Part shown: piece by piece, positions 19,501-32,080 of the stretch
Layout of the letters: each line of letters begins with the position of its first letter
Numbering within the stretch: position 1 is the stretch's first letter
Assembly: GCA_020881915.1 (NCBI GenBank)
Contig: JAJFPB010000011.1
Location: 124,001-188,000 of the forward strand
Length of the DNA: 64,000 bases
From: Paramyrothecium sp. XJ0827
Taxonomy: Eukaryota; Ascomycota; Sordariomycetes; Hypocreales; Stachybotryaceae
Direction: 5' to 3'
Notes under the pieces: model-generated
What the model was told of the DNA's origin: nothing
Seen by the model: only the letters and a program-made list of their open reading frames with translations
The model's database searches: none
Program-made: the position numbers and the translations under genes

Positions 19501-22500
19501 CAGAGTGCGTAATCAACCAATTCAACTCAACTGGTACCTCCTCGCAGTTGGATTGACATCCGGCCAAGTATATTTCAGTTGGATTGACGTTGGACGAGGC
19601 TGCTCTCAGTTGGATTGCAGTTGGTTGTTTCGGACCAACGGATATCTCCGATCTTCACGTCTTAACGCCGATCCCACTCATCACTGCCATGAGGGTAGGA
19701 CAATACCCTCCCTGCTCCATGACCGCATACTCTGCGCCATCCCAATAGTGTGTCGATCAATACGAGTTCGTAAAGGTGATACCATCTTGCCCGCGCTACT
19801 GAACGACCTTTCAGTCTCTGCTGACATTGTAGGGATAGACAGCAAGTCAGAGGCCATTCGAGAGAGGTTCGGATACTCCATTTCGTGCTCTTTCCACCAA
19901 GAAAGAGGGCTGAATTGGCATTTGCCGTCGGCTGGGGTAAAAGTCTGGATATAACGTTCGTACTCGTCAAGCGCTGGGCGCCGTTGCGAAGGATATCCCG
20001 CTCTGTCATCTGGATGCGCCCTTTTGCGTTTGCCGAGCGACTGTGCCAGGAACGCGTCATATCCAGAGAGCGCCCTTCGGCTGCTCGCTGTCGACAGCAT
20101 CGCTAAGCCAGGAACCACGCGAGTAGCATACTCCTCCTTCCACATCTTCTTGAGTCTTGTCGAGTAATCTTCTTCCCACTGCGTCGCATCCGCATGTCCT
20201 TCCCAGTGGTATTGCAGCGCCGGCCACCCAAAGCAAGGGTGAAGCACTACAGCACCGATATACGCAACAGGCCAGAGTTTATCGTAGTACTCGTTAAGCT
20301 TCATCCACGCAAGGTTGATATGGGTAGCAACCATATCAGCGCTGTCCTTTCCCAAGCCCTCAAGGAGGTCATGACTCTGCTTGAGCTCCTCTAAATGCGT
20401 TAAGAGATACTCAAAGGAGGGGAAATACTCCCAAAAGGAGCCGGTGGTAACATGGTTATCCTCGCTAGTCTTCGGGTTGCCTTGTAGACGAACGGAGATC
20501 TCATCAAACGGCCGCAAGACTTGAATTAAAACCTCAACCACATCCCAGTCCTCTTCTGACAGCTCGTCGTCAATTATAGAAGGCTTCGTTGACTTTCTCT
20601 TGCCCCTTCCCCACGCCCTTTCTGCCTTGTCGACAATCCGATTGAAGTATCTACGGAGAAGCAGAGCGCGGACCATCATACGGTGGCGAGAGTTCCAGCG
20701 GGTCTCGTTGTCAGCGATAGGTCTGAGCGGCACTCGCTTCTTCCTAGTCTCAGGATCGACGAGTTCAAGGACACCGCTTTTGAGATCTTCTTCTTGCCAC
20801 TTCAAGAGGCACTCTAAGTGTTGTGGCGAGTTCAAGACAGCGGCGTTGAGATTGTGAAGTCGACCAATTGGGCCCCTCCTCCGCCATTGCATAAGCTTAT
20901 CGGCCGGTAGAGAGTCGAAATCGTATTCGGAGTCCAGTTCGTTGCTGCTGTATGCTCCATTGCGTCCGCCGCCTTGCCGAATATCAGCTGCTTGACGGCG
21001 AGGTTAATGACGTGGCCCAGACAGCGGAGACGGTGTTCGTCTGGGTCAAACTCGAATTCGTTGCCGAGAGCCACCATTGCCGTGTCGTTATTGCTGGCAT
21101 TATCAAGGACCATATACCCAAGCCGGTCGCCTCCAAGATCCCACTCTGCCAAGACGTCAGCCACTTCGTTGGCTAAGCTATCGCCAGTATGGCGTCCGGA
21201 TACGGCTGGAAGGGCGAGAAGCAGTTTCCGGTGCCGCCATTGTTCGTCAACAAAGAAGCAGTTGACTCCAAGCAACGAGAGCTGATTGCGAGACGTCCAG
21301 CCATCAAATGTGATGTGAATCTTGCCACGAGCAGTTTTTAGATGTTCCGTTACAGCTCCTTTCGCCCCATTGTAGATCGATCGCAGTCGAGACCGAAGAA
21401 CCGCGGAAGATGATATCTTGTCTTTGTACATCGGGGTTGACAAACTCAATGAGGCGGCGGAGACGCTCACTCTTGATTAGTCGGAAAGGAAGATTATCGT
21501 GTGTTATCCAGTCGACGAGAAGCTCTTCGAATGCGCCGAGTTTGAGCCTCCCAAGAATGGTAGAAAAGATACGCTGGTCGGCTGGGGCTGCAGTCACTCC
21601 AAAGTGTTCTGTCAGAGTCTTAGTGCGGCTGGGCGGCGTCACGTCTTTCCTTCCTGGGTCCTGCAAGATTGAGTTGGAGTAAAAGAATGAGGAGCTGCTT
21701 ATTGCTTACCTTGGTCCCATGAATATCTCGCAGGTGCTTGATAATATTGGCACTGCCGTTAGATTCGTACGAGAAGTGCGAGACCGTCCGGCACCTCTTC
21801 CTCACGCACAGACGGCATACCCATCGAAGCTTCTTGCTGTTACCCTTGAGCCTCATACGGAACCCTTTCACCCACCACCAGGCAACCTTTGCGCCATTAG
21901 TCCTCGGAGGCGTGCCTGCCCGAAGCTCGTCGTTGAAGAGCTCGAACGGGAACGTGGCTATCTCGCCAGGCGTAGGATTCTCATCCAGGTTAAATATCTT
22001 CCTCGGCGGGGTCTGCGGCGTTGAACCTGACAAGAATGAGGACTGAGTAGAGAGCCTCGACGGGCAGGGAGACGAATGTAGGGTCAAGGACGTTTCAGAT
22101 CCTACTTGGCCCAAGAAAATGTCCTGGGAATCGATATCCATCGTGTTGGCTGGGAAGCTAGACTGCTGGAGTCTGTCAGCGAAGGAATAGTATGGCTTCC
22201 TTCAGCGGCGACGTACTGCAACATTTGACGACCAGAGGCCAACGTCCTTTGCCTCCATTTTATCGGGCACGACAGCGCAGCCTTTCCAGGCCGTCTGCAG
22301 GGACAATTAACGCGTTGAGAAACCGCCACGCGATCCGACGCGCCGTGTGCAAATCGCGAAGCTCTGATGTGGTGCTAAGGCATGTTAGCAGGCACAGCCA
22401 CGGCACTATATAATCTACGGTACCGGATGTATCTTGCAACATGAGAGATAGTAAAGAGTATGTTATCTCAGCGGCGAAGCCTAAGCTGTGGAGTTAAGAG

Positions 22501-23239
22501 ATACCAGCCCCACCATAATAAATAGGCGGCCTGTACGGTAGCTCTTATCTAACATTCATACAGTTAAAGTATACTCACTGAATTTCTTTTGCTGAAAGCT
22601 TTCTTCTGGTATCAATTCTATCATGGTTAGAGATATGTTTCCAAGGTATCGTTTCGTAGTCCAGAATGCCGTGTGCATGACAGTGAACATCGACCACTGT
22701 GACTGATGAATGTGGGGTGACAGGCCGCTGTACCTACACACAAGTCAAAATGTTTCACTGGACGCATGTACTAGCGACTTATAGATCCCCACAGGCCTTC
22801 ACGCGGAGGCTTAACTTCCAAGGCCCCACCGTTCAGCCTTCCGTGGAGAAGCTGAATGATAAGCTCAAGAATGAATTATAATCAGACGCCAGGCTGGCGC
22901 GAGAAGAGCGCGACGCTGGCGCAGGTGGGAGAGGCGAGAAAGGGTTTGTTTCGTTTGGCTCAAGATGATGCCCCTCAGCGGCCGATCATTGGCCAGCGGG
23001 CCGTACGAAAAGCCAAACTGGGAAGTTGAAGGTGGGGTCAAAGTTACGGCGCCCGGGCCTCACATGACCCTCGGACACTGGGAACGAGTTGGAACCGGTT
23101 GGATCCAAACCCAATCAACTGGACTTCTGAATTGGTTGGTTTCCAAGCACGGGGAGCGAGATCTCAGTTGAGTTGGACCCACAGTTGGAGGATCCAACGG
23201 CTCCAACGATTGGAAGTAGTTGGTTGATTACGCACTCTG
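19501..23239 (-). mobile_element. hAT element (hAT-1), both termini present, no matching target duplication
   Basis: The left end CAGAGTGCGTAATCAACCAA at 19501 and the reversed right end TTGGTTGATTACGCACTCTG ending at 23239 form a 20-bp perfect inverted repeat, with attggat/ccaact-type subterminal repeats inside. The transposase lies on the minus strand. The 8 bp on the left are AGTGGAGG (IS3EU copy B sequence). On the right they are GGATCGAC, at the start of a helicase fragment. These do not match, so the two flanks were probably brought together by recombination or a flank deletion after insertion. Confidence 0.85.
19681..22141 (-). pseudogene. hAT transposase (hAT-1), two frameshifts
   Basis: Reading starts at MDIDSQDIFLG (22141). 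A BED zinc finger follows (WVCRLCVRKR..SANIIKHLRDIHGT), with a 49-bp intron (21709-21661, GTAAGC..CAG) directly after it. The body carries FDGWTSRNQLSLLGVNCFF, GYMVLDNASNNDTAM, RCLGHVINLAVKQLI, DNETRWNSRHRMM and the dimerisation block ASDLLSIPTMSAETERSFSS, ending in MAQSMRSWSREGIVLPSW. Single-base frame changes lie near 21435 and near 20955. All family blocks are present in order, so the copy is young but unable to make the full protein as written. Confidence 0.85.
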
Positions 23240-24584
23240 GGATCGACGACGCTGGCGATGAACACGATACTGCACCGTGCGTACCGCGCGTCCGAAAGTT
23301 GGCGTGGCTTGTTCGATTTCGATGACTTGCTGGCCGAGGAGAGGGCCAGGTACGACAGGAAGCGACGACGAGTGGGTATGGAGACAAGTATGAAGGAGGA
23401 GCCCGGCCCTTTGAACGCCTACCAGAAAGCTAGATTCTGGGTGAGGCCAACGCAGAACGAACGAGGACTGGAGGCCGTAGCCCGGAAGCTGTACAACGAC
23501 CCGACGATGCAGCTTCGACGTCCGGGCCAGAGGGACGCCCTTTTGGCAACGATGGGTCCGGGCGCGGCGGAGCAGGTCATCGCCGTGCTCGCTACCGGAT
23601 CGGGCAAAAGTCTCATCTTTATGGTAGCGGCATCACTCGAAGGCGCGGGGACGACGATCGTGATTGTGCCAACCGTGGCGTTGCGCGGAAACCTGATCAC
23701 GCGGCTCGGCAGGGTTGGCATAAAGACGATTATATGGGAGCCCGGCGATACGCGGTCGGCGCCGCTGGTGCTTGTGTCGGCGGAAGCCGCTTGTTCGACA
23801 AGCTTCTTGGACTATGCGCACAAGCAAGTTATGAAACAGAAGCTCGACTGCATCGTCATCGATGAAAGCCACCTGGCATTAACAGCCACATTCCGGAGGA
23901 GCATGCGTGAACTCGGCTCGTTCGTGCGGCAAATTCGTACACAAACCGTGTGGTTGACGGCAACCCCTGCCACCTGACCTCGAGCCGGCGTTCATAGAGC
24001 GGAACATGCTGGTTCGGCCGCGGATAATCAGGAGTCTACCAATCGACCGAACATACGCTATATCACACGTCGCTATACTGGACCAGGGGTTATGTGAGCG
24101 GACGACGGAGCTAGTGCGGCCCTACGAAGCCATTATACTGGCTGCTGGTGAGGGCTCCGATGAAACCCTTCCAGGCGGGCGGAAAGCCAGAATCATCGTC
24201 TATTGCCAGACAATTGGGCTGATGAAGGAGCTTGCGGCTGCATTGGGCTGCGAGATGTACACTGGGGACCAGGATAGCATGGATGAGGAGGAGAGAGACT
24301 CGGCCATGAAACGGTGGCTCGGACCGACTGGCTCACCCACCATTATAGCAACCTCAGCCCTGGGCGTCGGCTTCGATTATCCTTATGTGCGATGGGTGAT
24401 CCATGCTGGCCCTCCGAGGCGTATGACGGATTTTTCCCAGGAATCTGGTCGGGCTGGCCGAGACGTGGTCAGCGCTTGCCGTAGTATGCCTCCCTGTTAT
24501 GTGGTTTGGCATCGGGCTGAGTTTGCATTGAGCCCGGGCTCTGGCGTGGTGATGTGGAGTAGTCGTAGTATCCAACGGCACTAG
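23240..24584 (+). pseudogene. RecQ-type helicase, resembling fungal telomere-linked helicases, truncated
   Basis: The sequence begins in frame at the hAT junction. It shows RPGQRDALLATM, Walker A VLATGSGKS, the DESH box (CIVIDESHLAL), the TVWLTATP motif, then TSALGVGFDYPYVRWVIHAG and QESGRAGRD, all RecQ helicase motifs. An extra C in the run at about 23968 shifts frame after LTATP, and the RecQ C-terminal zinc region is replaced after GRAGRD. The N-terminus is cut at 23239. In ascomycetes, helicases of this sort are often subtelomeric (TLH type). That placement is an inference here. Confidence 0.75.
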
Positions 24585-24685
24585 TAGCTGCCAACCTACC
24601 GCTCAACTGCGCATAAAACAAGAATTCTAGTACATGGGGACACCGAACTAGACTCGTCTATTGAATCCATGTAAAACGCCACGAT

Positions 24686-26729
24686 TTATGATTTGCTACC
24701 CAGTATCTCGAAGAGAAAATTCTGTACTTCAAGATTCCTGTGTCCCGCACTTAGTCCACTCGGATGGCCCTCAACCTTCAAACCCTTCAGGTGTCTAGCT
24801 CTTGACAGAGCTACATAAACCTGACCTGCCTCAAAAACCTTTGAAAGATTTACGATGACACGGTCTAGGGTCATACCTTGACTTTTTGTGGATGGTCATA
24901 GCCCAGCCTGGGATCAGAGGAATCTGCGTTCGGTGCAGTAATGAGTATGGTTCCGAGTCGCCAATGGTGTTGATAATACAGACGGGGCTGATAGTCATCT
25001 TTGAGCCGTTGCAAAACGACACCTGCGGCCATCTCATACCAGTTTCAGTTGCTCTTTTCTGCGGCTGCCTCGCACCGTGTGTAACCATTTCCTGTTGTCG
25101 TCTGCTCGTCTGTGACGCCATGTACTCATCAATTTGTCTTTCTACAAGTTCTGGGTATTCATCGCCAATGGTGGGATACAACGGCAAGCTTTTGCCTTCA
25201 TGTTCCGTCTTCAAAGGACGAATATGTTCCATTTCTTTGAAGCCAGAGATGATGCCTTGGCTTCCATTCACAAGGCCTCCCTTTATATTGAGATTAACCA
25301 ACAGAATGACCGGCATACCAGCGCATAGTCTTAGGATTGGTTCCAGCCGGTGTTGTTTGCATGCAATCAGTGTTGGAAGAACTGAGTCCCCGTGACTTAA
25401 GGACCAATATTAAAGTTCAAGTCCTACGATTAAGGTTCAAAGTCCTAGATGGGTTCACTCAGATATATAATGGTTCGAAGGCATCTCATTGAGATCAGAA
25501 CAACTTAACCAAGAATAATTACAATCATCATAGCATCAATTACATTTTATCCAAGTGCATTCAGCACCACTGCGTAATCTGAACAACAATCAGCGTGCCG
25601 TCGGCTTGGCGTGTCAGAAATTCCTGGGGTGGTAGATCCTCTCCGCCCGTGGGATAGTGCTCAAAGCCGTCTACTGCGTGATACAAATAGATGGGCGTTT
25701 TCATTTTGTTGAAATTGTTCAAGTTCACCTCTGAAACCTCCCGCTTCGTACAAAGAAGTCTTGTGGCATTGCGCACCTCACAGTCGTGGTGCATTAGCAT
25801 GTCTATTTCGTCTGTCGAGAAGGGGATACCACGCCGACACTTCTGTAGAAGCTTAATGAAGCCGTGGTCATTTTGTCGATGGATCTCTTTCAGTTCCACG
25901 TGAACGAAGTTTGCTTCCTTCCATGCTCCGCTATGGAAAGCCCATTTCGATGTCTCGCTGAACGGACCATGCCCATTTGCGCAGTTGAACTTGGCACCAT
26001 CATCAGCGGCCATTGTTTTTCCACATTCCATACAAAACTCGAAAGGTTTGACTGGAGGTAATTGGCAAAAATCGCCGGCCACGATAAGCTGGACTCCCCG
26101 AAAGCAGGAGCGTCCGTAGCCACACGATTATTTTCTTTGTCCCAGCATCGGACTTCCTTCATGCACCCGTTGATGCGTTCGAGGTGATGATTCTCCACCA
26201 TGCTAATCTCATCAATGATGAGCACGTCTGTTTTCTTCAAGCGCTCTGCGATACTTTGACGCCAACCCATCTTCTTTAATTTCTCAAGGCTGAGTTTATG
26301 ATAGTCGGGTTTCCAACCCATGTAAGACCATGTTGTCATGCCATTAACTTGAAGTGCTGCCTTCCCAGTAGGAGCAACAACGTACACATGTGCGCCTCTC
26401 CTACGCAGGTTGTCAACTGCAGCTCTCATGACCGTTGACTTGCCGCATCCTGCCGAGCCTGTGTAAAAAACATTGCAGCCAGTCATGATCAGATTAACGA
26501 GGTCTTGTTGCTCCTTGCACAAGACAAGCTCAGTCGCTGAGTGGATTTCGCTACCAGGTAGAGGTTCTCCTGGAGATGGATCTGTTTCTTTATTGGTGCG
26601 ACATGATGATATTCTGATGGCGTCCAAAAAGCAAGGTAAGCCAGGACTACTTGGATCTGGTGTGGAGCCATCGGGGCCATCAGTGCGAGAGTCTTGAGGC
26701 AAATCCTGCATGTTAGGAATTCGCTTCAC
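24686..26729 (-). pseudogene. PIF1-type DNA helicase, split by a solo LTR and frameshifted
   Basis: Minus strand from about 26729. An unconserved N-terminus is followed by Walker A FYTGSAGCGKST, YVVAPTGKAALQV, Walker B VLIIDEISM, VAGDFCQLPPVKPFEF, a CxxC pair (CMECGKTMAADDGAKFNCANGH), then GMPVILLVNLNIKGGLVNGS, the C-terminal [11 protein letters not shown] region and YVALSRAR, ending at 24686. PIF1 helicases unwind DNA 5' to 3' and act at telomeres, replication barriers and mitochondrial DNA. Three lesions are visible: a missing G in a G-run near 26095, an extra A in an A-run near 24887, and a solo LTR at 25371-25588 after ADGTLI. It converges on the RecQ fragment about 100 bp away. Confidence 0.8.
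25371..25588 (+). mobile_element. Solo LTR (218 bp), target duplication ATCAG
   Basis: It starts TGTTGGAAGAACTGAG and ends GTAATCTGAACAACA, the TG..CA form of an LTR. ATCAG is repeated on both sides (25366-25370 and 25589-25593). It contains a TATA-like gatatataatgg. A second copy lies inverted at 54269-54486 with about five differences. No internal retrotransposon region is present, so this is an LTR-LTR recombination remnant. The initial word TGTTGGAAGAAC is common in fungal Copia LTRs. Confidence 0.9.
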
Positions 26730-26839
26730 AGCGGATTCACCCAGAGTCTCAGCTTAGGGACCTAGGGGTCGTTTGTGTATCAAAGACTGTTTGCTGGGAC
26801 ATGAAAGCGGGCTTGATGCAGGCGTGGACATCTTACGAA

Positions 26840-27125
26840 TCTATCGAATCGAACGCCAAGCCTTGGCGTTCGAATCGAATGTGACCCCGTAGATTCGATT
26901 CGAATCGGACGCATCTCCCACAGATTCGTATCGAATCGAACGTGCCAATTTCTTGTCCTGTAGATTCGACTCGAATCGAAAACATCTCCCGCAGATTCGT
27001 ATCGAATCGAACGCGCCACAATTCTTGTGCCGTAGATTCGACTCGAATCGAACATGTCTTCCGTAGATTCGATATCTATCGAATGCCAAGATTCGATCGA
27101 ATTCGATTCGAACTCGATCGAACGT
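26840..27125. repeat. Left subterminal palindromic array of hAT-3
   Basis: Repeats of the form agattcg(t/a)atcgaatcgaacg are spaced about 50-60 bp apart with short unique spacers such as catctcccacag. They are read equally on both strands because the core attcgaat/atcgat is palindromic. The mirror array lies inside the right end at 31755-32080. Confidence 0.85.
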
Positions 27126-27323
27126 AGAACTAATCCCGGCGGAGACCGAAACACCAATAGGACCTAGAACCAAATGGACCGTTGTCATCATCACCAGGCC
27201 GTCATGCCGTCATATCCCGACAGAAGAGTGGTGAGAGGTGCAGAGCGGGTTTAGAAGGTATCACGGCTTCGGATAAGACATCGCAGAACATCGTCAATTG
27301 TGCAAAGGCAAGTACTAGGCAGA

Positions 27324-30035
27324 TTAAATGTCACTCGTCCCCTTCAGCGACGCAAGTGCGTCAACCCATTGATCATCACTGAAGCTAACCAGCGGCAGTG
27401 AAGGCGCGTAGATCCCAGTTTTACTCCACGATCGAATGCACTGAGCCATCGCCACTATCTCCCTCCTCAGCCGGCTTCTCAACGGTGCCGTCATACGTCC
27501 TGCACTGCTAAATGTCCTCTCGCTCTCCGCAGACGACGATGGGATGGTGAGCATATCAACCGCCATCAGAGACAGTCGCGGGTACCGATTCCTGTTGATT
27601 TTCCACCAGTCAATCGGCCTGCTTCTGTAGTGGTGACTGCTGACAACATCCTCAGCACAGTACCGAGCATATTCGTCATCAGCAGTCGCTCCCGCTGTTG
27701 TGTGTTTCGTCTTTCGGGTGCTCTTGCGGGCACTGGACGCTGCCAAGGACGAACCCTGGGCGCATGGCGACCCAGCTACACTCCTGGCAAGTCTCCGCTC
27801 AATGTAATCCATTGAGGCCTCGTCAGATGTAGCAAAGACTTCGTAGTCAACGTCGCGTTCCCTGTAACTCTCCCAGATCTCCAAGAGCTTGGATTCGTAC
27901 TCTAATCGCCAACCCTTGGCCTTACGGGAAGGTACTCGAGACCACAGTTGATCGAGAAGGCGCCACTTCTTCGCCGGGTTGAAGACAACAGCGCCGACAT
28001 AAGCTGCGCTAGTCATACGGTTGTAGTATTTGTGCAGCTTCTTCCATCCGAGCTTGATAAAGACCTGGAGCAATCTACGGGTTCTGCTATCGAGCCCGTC
28101 GTAGATGGCGACTTCGACGTCCTTCTTCTCCTTGCTCACTGGATCCTCAACTTCTTCAAAGATTGTGCCTTCGATAGCTCCTTCGAGGTGGTCAAGTAGG
28201 ATCTCGAAGACAGGGAAGTATTCATCGAAACTACCACAAGTCGACCTCGCGTCGGGAATACCGTCGCCCTGAAGTTGCTTGGTGGCGATTTCAAAAGGCT
28301 TCAGAAGCTTGACAAGCACCTCGATAACCTTCCAGTCGTACGCACTTAAGCGGTATTGCAGAACTGCCGGTTTCGGTTTGTCACAAAGACCCTCAGTTTC
28401 CCAACGGTTCTGAACGTCATTGAAGAATGTATTGAGAGCCGGGCGGAGACGAAGGGCCCTCTCCATCATCCGCATGTCCGAGTTCCATCTGGTGGCATTG
28501 TTGAAGACCCAGTGAAGTGTTGATTCATGGCCGGATTCCTTGCGCTGAGACTGAAGAAACTGCTCGTACAGCTGTGTACTCGCTCGCAGCTGAATCCCGA
28601 TGTTGTGAAGCATTCCTGCGGCGCCGTTCTGGCTGTACTCCCTGAAAGTGGCTCCATTGATCTCCTCCGGGGCTGGGTGGGATGATAGGAAGTCCTCTTC
28701 TGGGATACCAACGGCAGTGCTCGCTTCAAAGTCTTCATCCGTGCCGTCTTCCATCTCTACATCCAGGGCCTCGTCGATAGCTTGATCAACTAGCTCCTCA
28801 TCGTCATCTTGATCGTCACCATCGGCAGCGATGATTGCCGCGAAGTTCTCTCGCTTCGAACCGTATAGCATTGCCCGCACGCAAAGGTTGAAGATATGCG
28901 CAGCGCAGCGGATCCGTCGCTCTTCAGCTGAGAAGCCGTGTTCAAAGGCAAGATCGTCCATGCAGGTGTCATTGTTGGCAGCATTGTCCAGCGTGAAGTA
29001 GCCAACCTTGTCCGGGTCGTTGATTTGCCAGAATGCGAGCGTATCAGCGACCTCATCGGCAAGTGAAGCACCGTTGTGTCTACCGAGAGAGGTCGCAGCC
29101 CAAGGAGGATTCGGTGTTGGACAAAGTGGTTATCAATGAATTGAGCGTTGATCCCAAGAAACGAAGTGTACGACTTGGATGTCCAACCGTCGAAGGAGAA
29201 ATGAATCTGGGATCGAGCGCTGCGCAATACTTCGGTTACCGGCCCAACGGCACCCCTATACTCGGATTCGAGCATGCGAAGCAGCGTCTTCGCAGAGGAA
29301 TGTGGGTCACATCAAGGAGGGATTGCCGTAGAGAAGGATCCGCTGGAACCGCTCGGTATTGACAATGTTGAACGGCAGGTTATGGTAGGTAATCCAGTCG
29401 AGGAGGAGTACTCGGAGGCCTTTGCTGCTGAATCTTCCACGCAGCTTGCTGAGAAGAAACTGGTCGTGGGGATTATTGAAGTCGGCATCGATGAAGTCGG
29501 TGATGGTCCTGTCATCTCGAAATGAGCCCCCACGGGGCTGACAACTTTGTTCGGGGCCTGCCAAATCAGCACGTTATCAAACCGTAGAGGAGAGGCACAC
29601 ACTTACAAGAATCCCGTGGGCTTTGAGTAGGTGTTTCCTGATGGCGACTCCTGTCGAGCAGACGAAACAGAAGTCTGACTTCTTCTTAAAACCTCGGGCA
29701 AAGCAGTCAGCGCAGATCCACTTCAGCTTATTTCCCTGCCGCGACGTGGAACGGTCCTTAACGCGATACCCATATTGTTGCCACCATGCTCTCGTGTCTT
29801 GGCCGCCAGTATAACGCTCGAATCCGGGCCATTTGGCCCACTCTTGGCGGCCCCAGAGTGTCCAATCGACCTGAATAAAATCGGCGGCAGTCCCGCGAGG
29901 ACGGGGCAATGGCGTCGTTGGTAATGAGGTTCCTGGAGACGGGGCGGCTGGCGAAGAAGAGAATTCATCGCGCTCCATCACGCCTGGTTGATTCCAGGAC
30001 GAAGGGCTCAAAGAGAATGGTTCGGAGGACATCAT
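27324..30035 (-). pseudogene. hAT transposase (hAT-3), several frameshifts
   Basis: It begins with an N-terminal tail and a BED zinc finger (KWICADCFARG..FCFVCSTGVAIRKHLLKAHG) at 30035-29607, followed by a probable intron (donor GTAAGT at 29606). Then come the N-terminal helical region, IHFSFDGWTSKSYTSFLGIN, YFTLDNAANNDTCMDD, RRIRCAAHIFNLCVRAM, a very acidic loop (DDQDDDEELVDQ), FNNATRWNSDMRMM, and the dimerisation block AVDMLTIPSSSAESERTFSS, ending at 27324. Frame changes occur near 29290 and 29090 and the BED-exon junction is unclear. The last 545 codons are open. This copy cannot make the whole protein as written. Confidence 0.85.
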
Positions 30036-31754
30036 GATGCGGTTAGTTTAGCTAGTCGGACAGAGGGTCGCGTGGGTCGAGGTTGTTGGAAGCCATTGAG
30101 ACTGCACTGAGGCTCAACTTAAATCCATCCATCCATCACTGACAAGACAGGCATTGAGGCCAATAACACGCGTATATCACGCCCATTTTGTCGTCAACGC
30201 GAAATTCGCGACATCTCCACTGCCGTTAAACATGCAAAATCTTGTGCGATGAATGAAGCATTCGCGAGCAGCGCGAACGACGACCTGGCGCGCCCAAGGC
30301 GAGGGAGTCGCGCGTGAAGCCGCCATTGTATGTAAGAAAAGCCAAACTTTGTTCCGACCATTGGTGTACGGAGATTCTCCCAAGTGCCGCTCCACCAAGC
30401 TCTCAGTACTTGGCAACCAGCCAAATCGGGGTCTCGTTGATTAGGTCCACAGACGGTGGGGTAAGATTCCATATATTCCCTGTTCCACTCGCGTCAGAGG
30501 CTCCTATTGGCTCATGCCAAAGCACAGACGCATCACTACGGGCCAACCTTGAAAAAAGCCATCCCGTACCTCAGCCGAGTCCCCATACCCGGCTTTGCAT
30601 TTGTGCTCATTCCAATCTGGCGTCAACTCAGAATGGATTCTTGAGTTTTTGTAAACGGTTCACGTGAGGGGGCGGAACGGTGGGGACTTGAAGTTGAGGC
30701 TCTAAGTGGATGCACCTGTGAAGTCGCTGGTACATCGGTTCACAGGCAAAGCTGGCTTTAGGTGCAGGTCCCCGAGACAACCAAAAAGTTAAAGAGAGGG
30801 GGCAGGAAGATCATGAATCCCATACTCGCCAATGCGTGAAAACTTCGAGCCGGACATATTCATCCGATCATGCCGAAGCTAGCATCAGTAAAAACTTTTA
30901 GTAGAGAGAAATACGGAGATAGGTTTTTTTTTTTTTTGTTTTCCTTTTTTTTTTTTTGCTTCCTTCCTATTATTCCGCAGAAAAAGCGGCGTGTTTTTAG
31001 TGATCCCCTCTCTGTATAGCGGCCTGTTACTGGGACGGACATACCCTATACTCCTGCGTTAAAAACTACTGTAAGCCCCACCTACTTTTATATGACGACC
31101 TTGGTACCTCCTAACTTGGGAGGTTGTATTTTTACAGCAACAATAACTCATACTTCAACCACCCCACGCGACAAATATATATTCCTCATAGAAACCGACT
31201 CAGTGTTTTATTACAAGATTAAAATTGGGTTATCCGTTACATTCCTGTAAAGCACCTGCTGGTGGGTTATTTGTCGGGATTGTGACCATGGGAGTTGTTG
31301 AATAGTGGCAAAGGAAGCTCATGGAAGTAGCTTGAAAGGCTGATATTGTCACCAAAGATGACAGTTGCCACCTATTGCCACAGGCTTAGCAAGCAGCTTC
31401 CAGTTGATTCCACATAGCACAGAAAAAGCATAGAGCTTGCTCCGAAACCTCAAGTAGCAAGCACGACACAGAACAAGATGAACATACAATTCGCCACAAT
31501 ATCTGACAGGAGTCATTCCCAACTGGTAAACCTGTTGGTAATTCGCGGTGGCCGGCGCGTTAATCCGTTCCGGGCTGGGGGCGGTAAGACAGGGATGATT
31601 GCTGTAGTTGCAGGGTACCTAGCATGCTATGGGCTTTTAGGGTCATGTTATGTACTTGCTAACACATCTTAGCATTAAGATGAATTGTTGTCAGCGTTGA
31701 TCGCGTTGCACTTGTCGCGTCGAGGAGAGTGCCAGGGGCCTCTTAACGCGTCTG
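30036..31754. other. Non-coding interior of hAT-3
   Basis: The 1.7 kb between the transposase start and the right subterminal array has no supported gene. It includes long T-runs at 30925-30958. One short plus-strand frame (31478-31672) contains GGGKTG, but no helicase or ATPase context supports it. Confidence 0.5.
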
Positions 31755-32080
31755 CGAATCGCGCTGAATCCACCCCTTGGTCATGATTCGCACATCGCGT
31801 CTCTGTGTTCGACCGAATCGATCGATTTTCGATCGAACGGGTGGGGGCGATCGATTCGATGTCGAATCATATGGTGACCTGTACGGTTCGAATGTCGAAT
31901 GGGATGCCCCACATTCGAATCGATGCATTCGAACATCGAACAGGACATGTCACATTCGATTCGATGCGAATCAAATGGGCGCGCCGCAGATTCGACATCG
32001 AATCGAATGCCAAGAAATTCGATTCGACATTTGTAAGACTTGGCATCGAATGAATCTATCGATTCGATTCCCGTTCGTTC
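31755..32080. repeat. Right subterminal palindromic array of hAT-3
   Basis: Dense gattcgat/atcgaatg repeats, in mirror orientation to those at 26840-27125, stop about 15 bp before the right end at 32094. Confidence 0.8.

Noticed and set aside
31478..31672. Small ORF with a GGGKTG P-loop-like word
   Set aside because: No other ATPase or helicase motif, no start context, and it lies in the non-coding interior of hAT-3.
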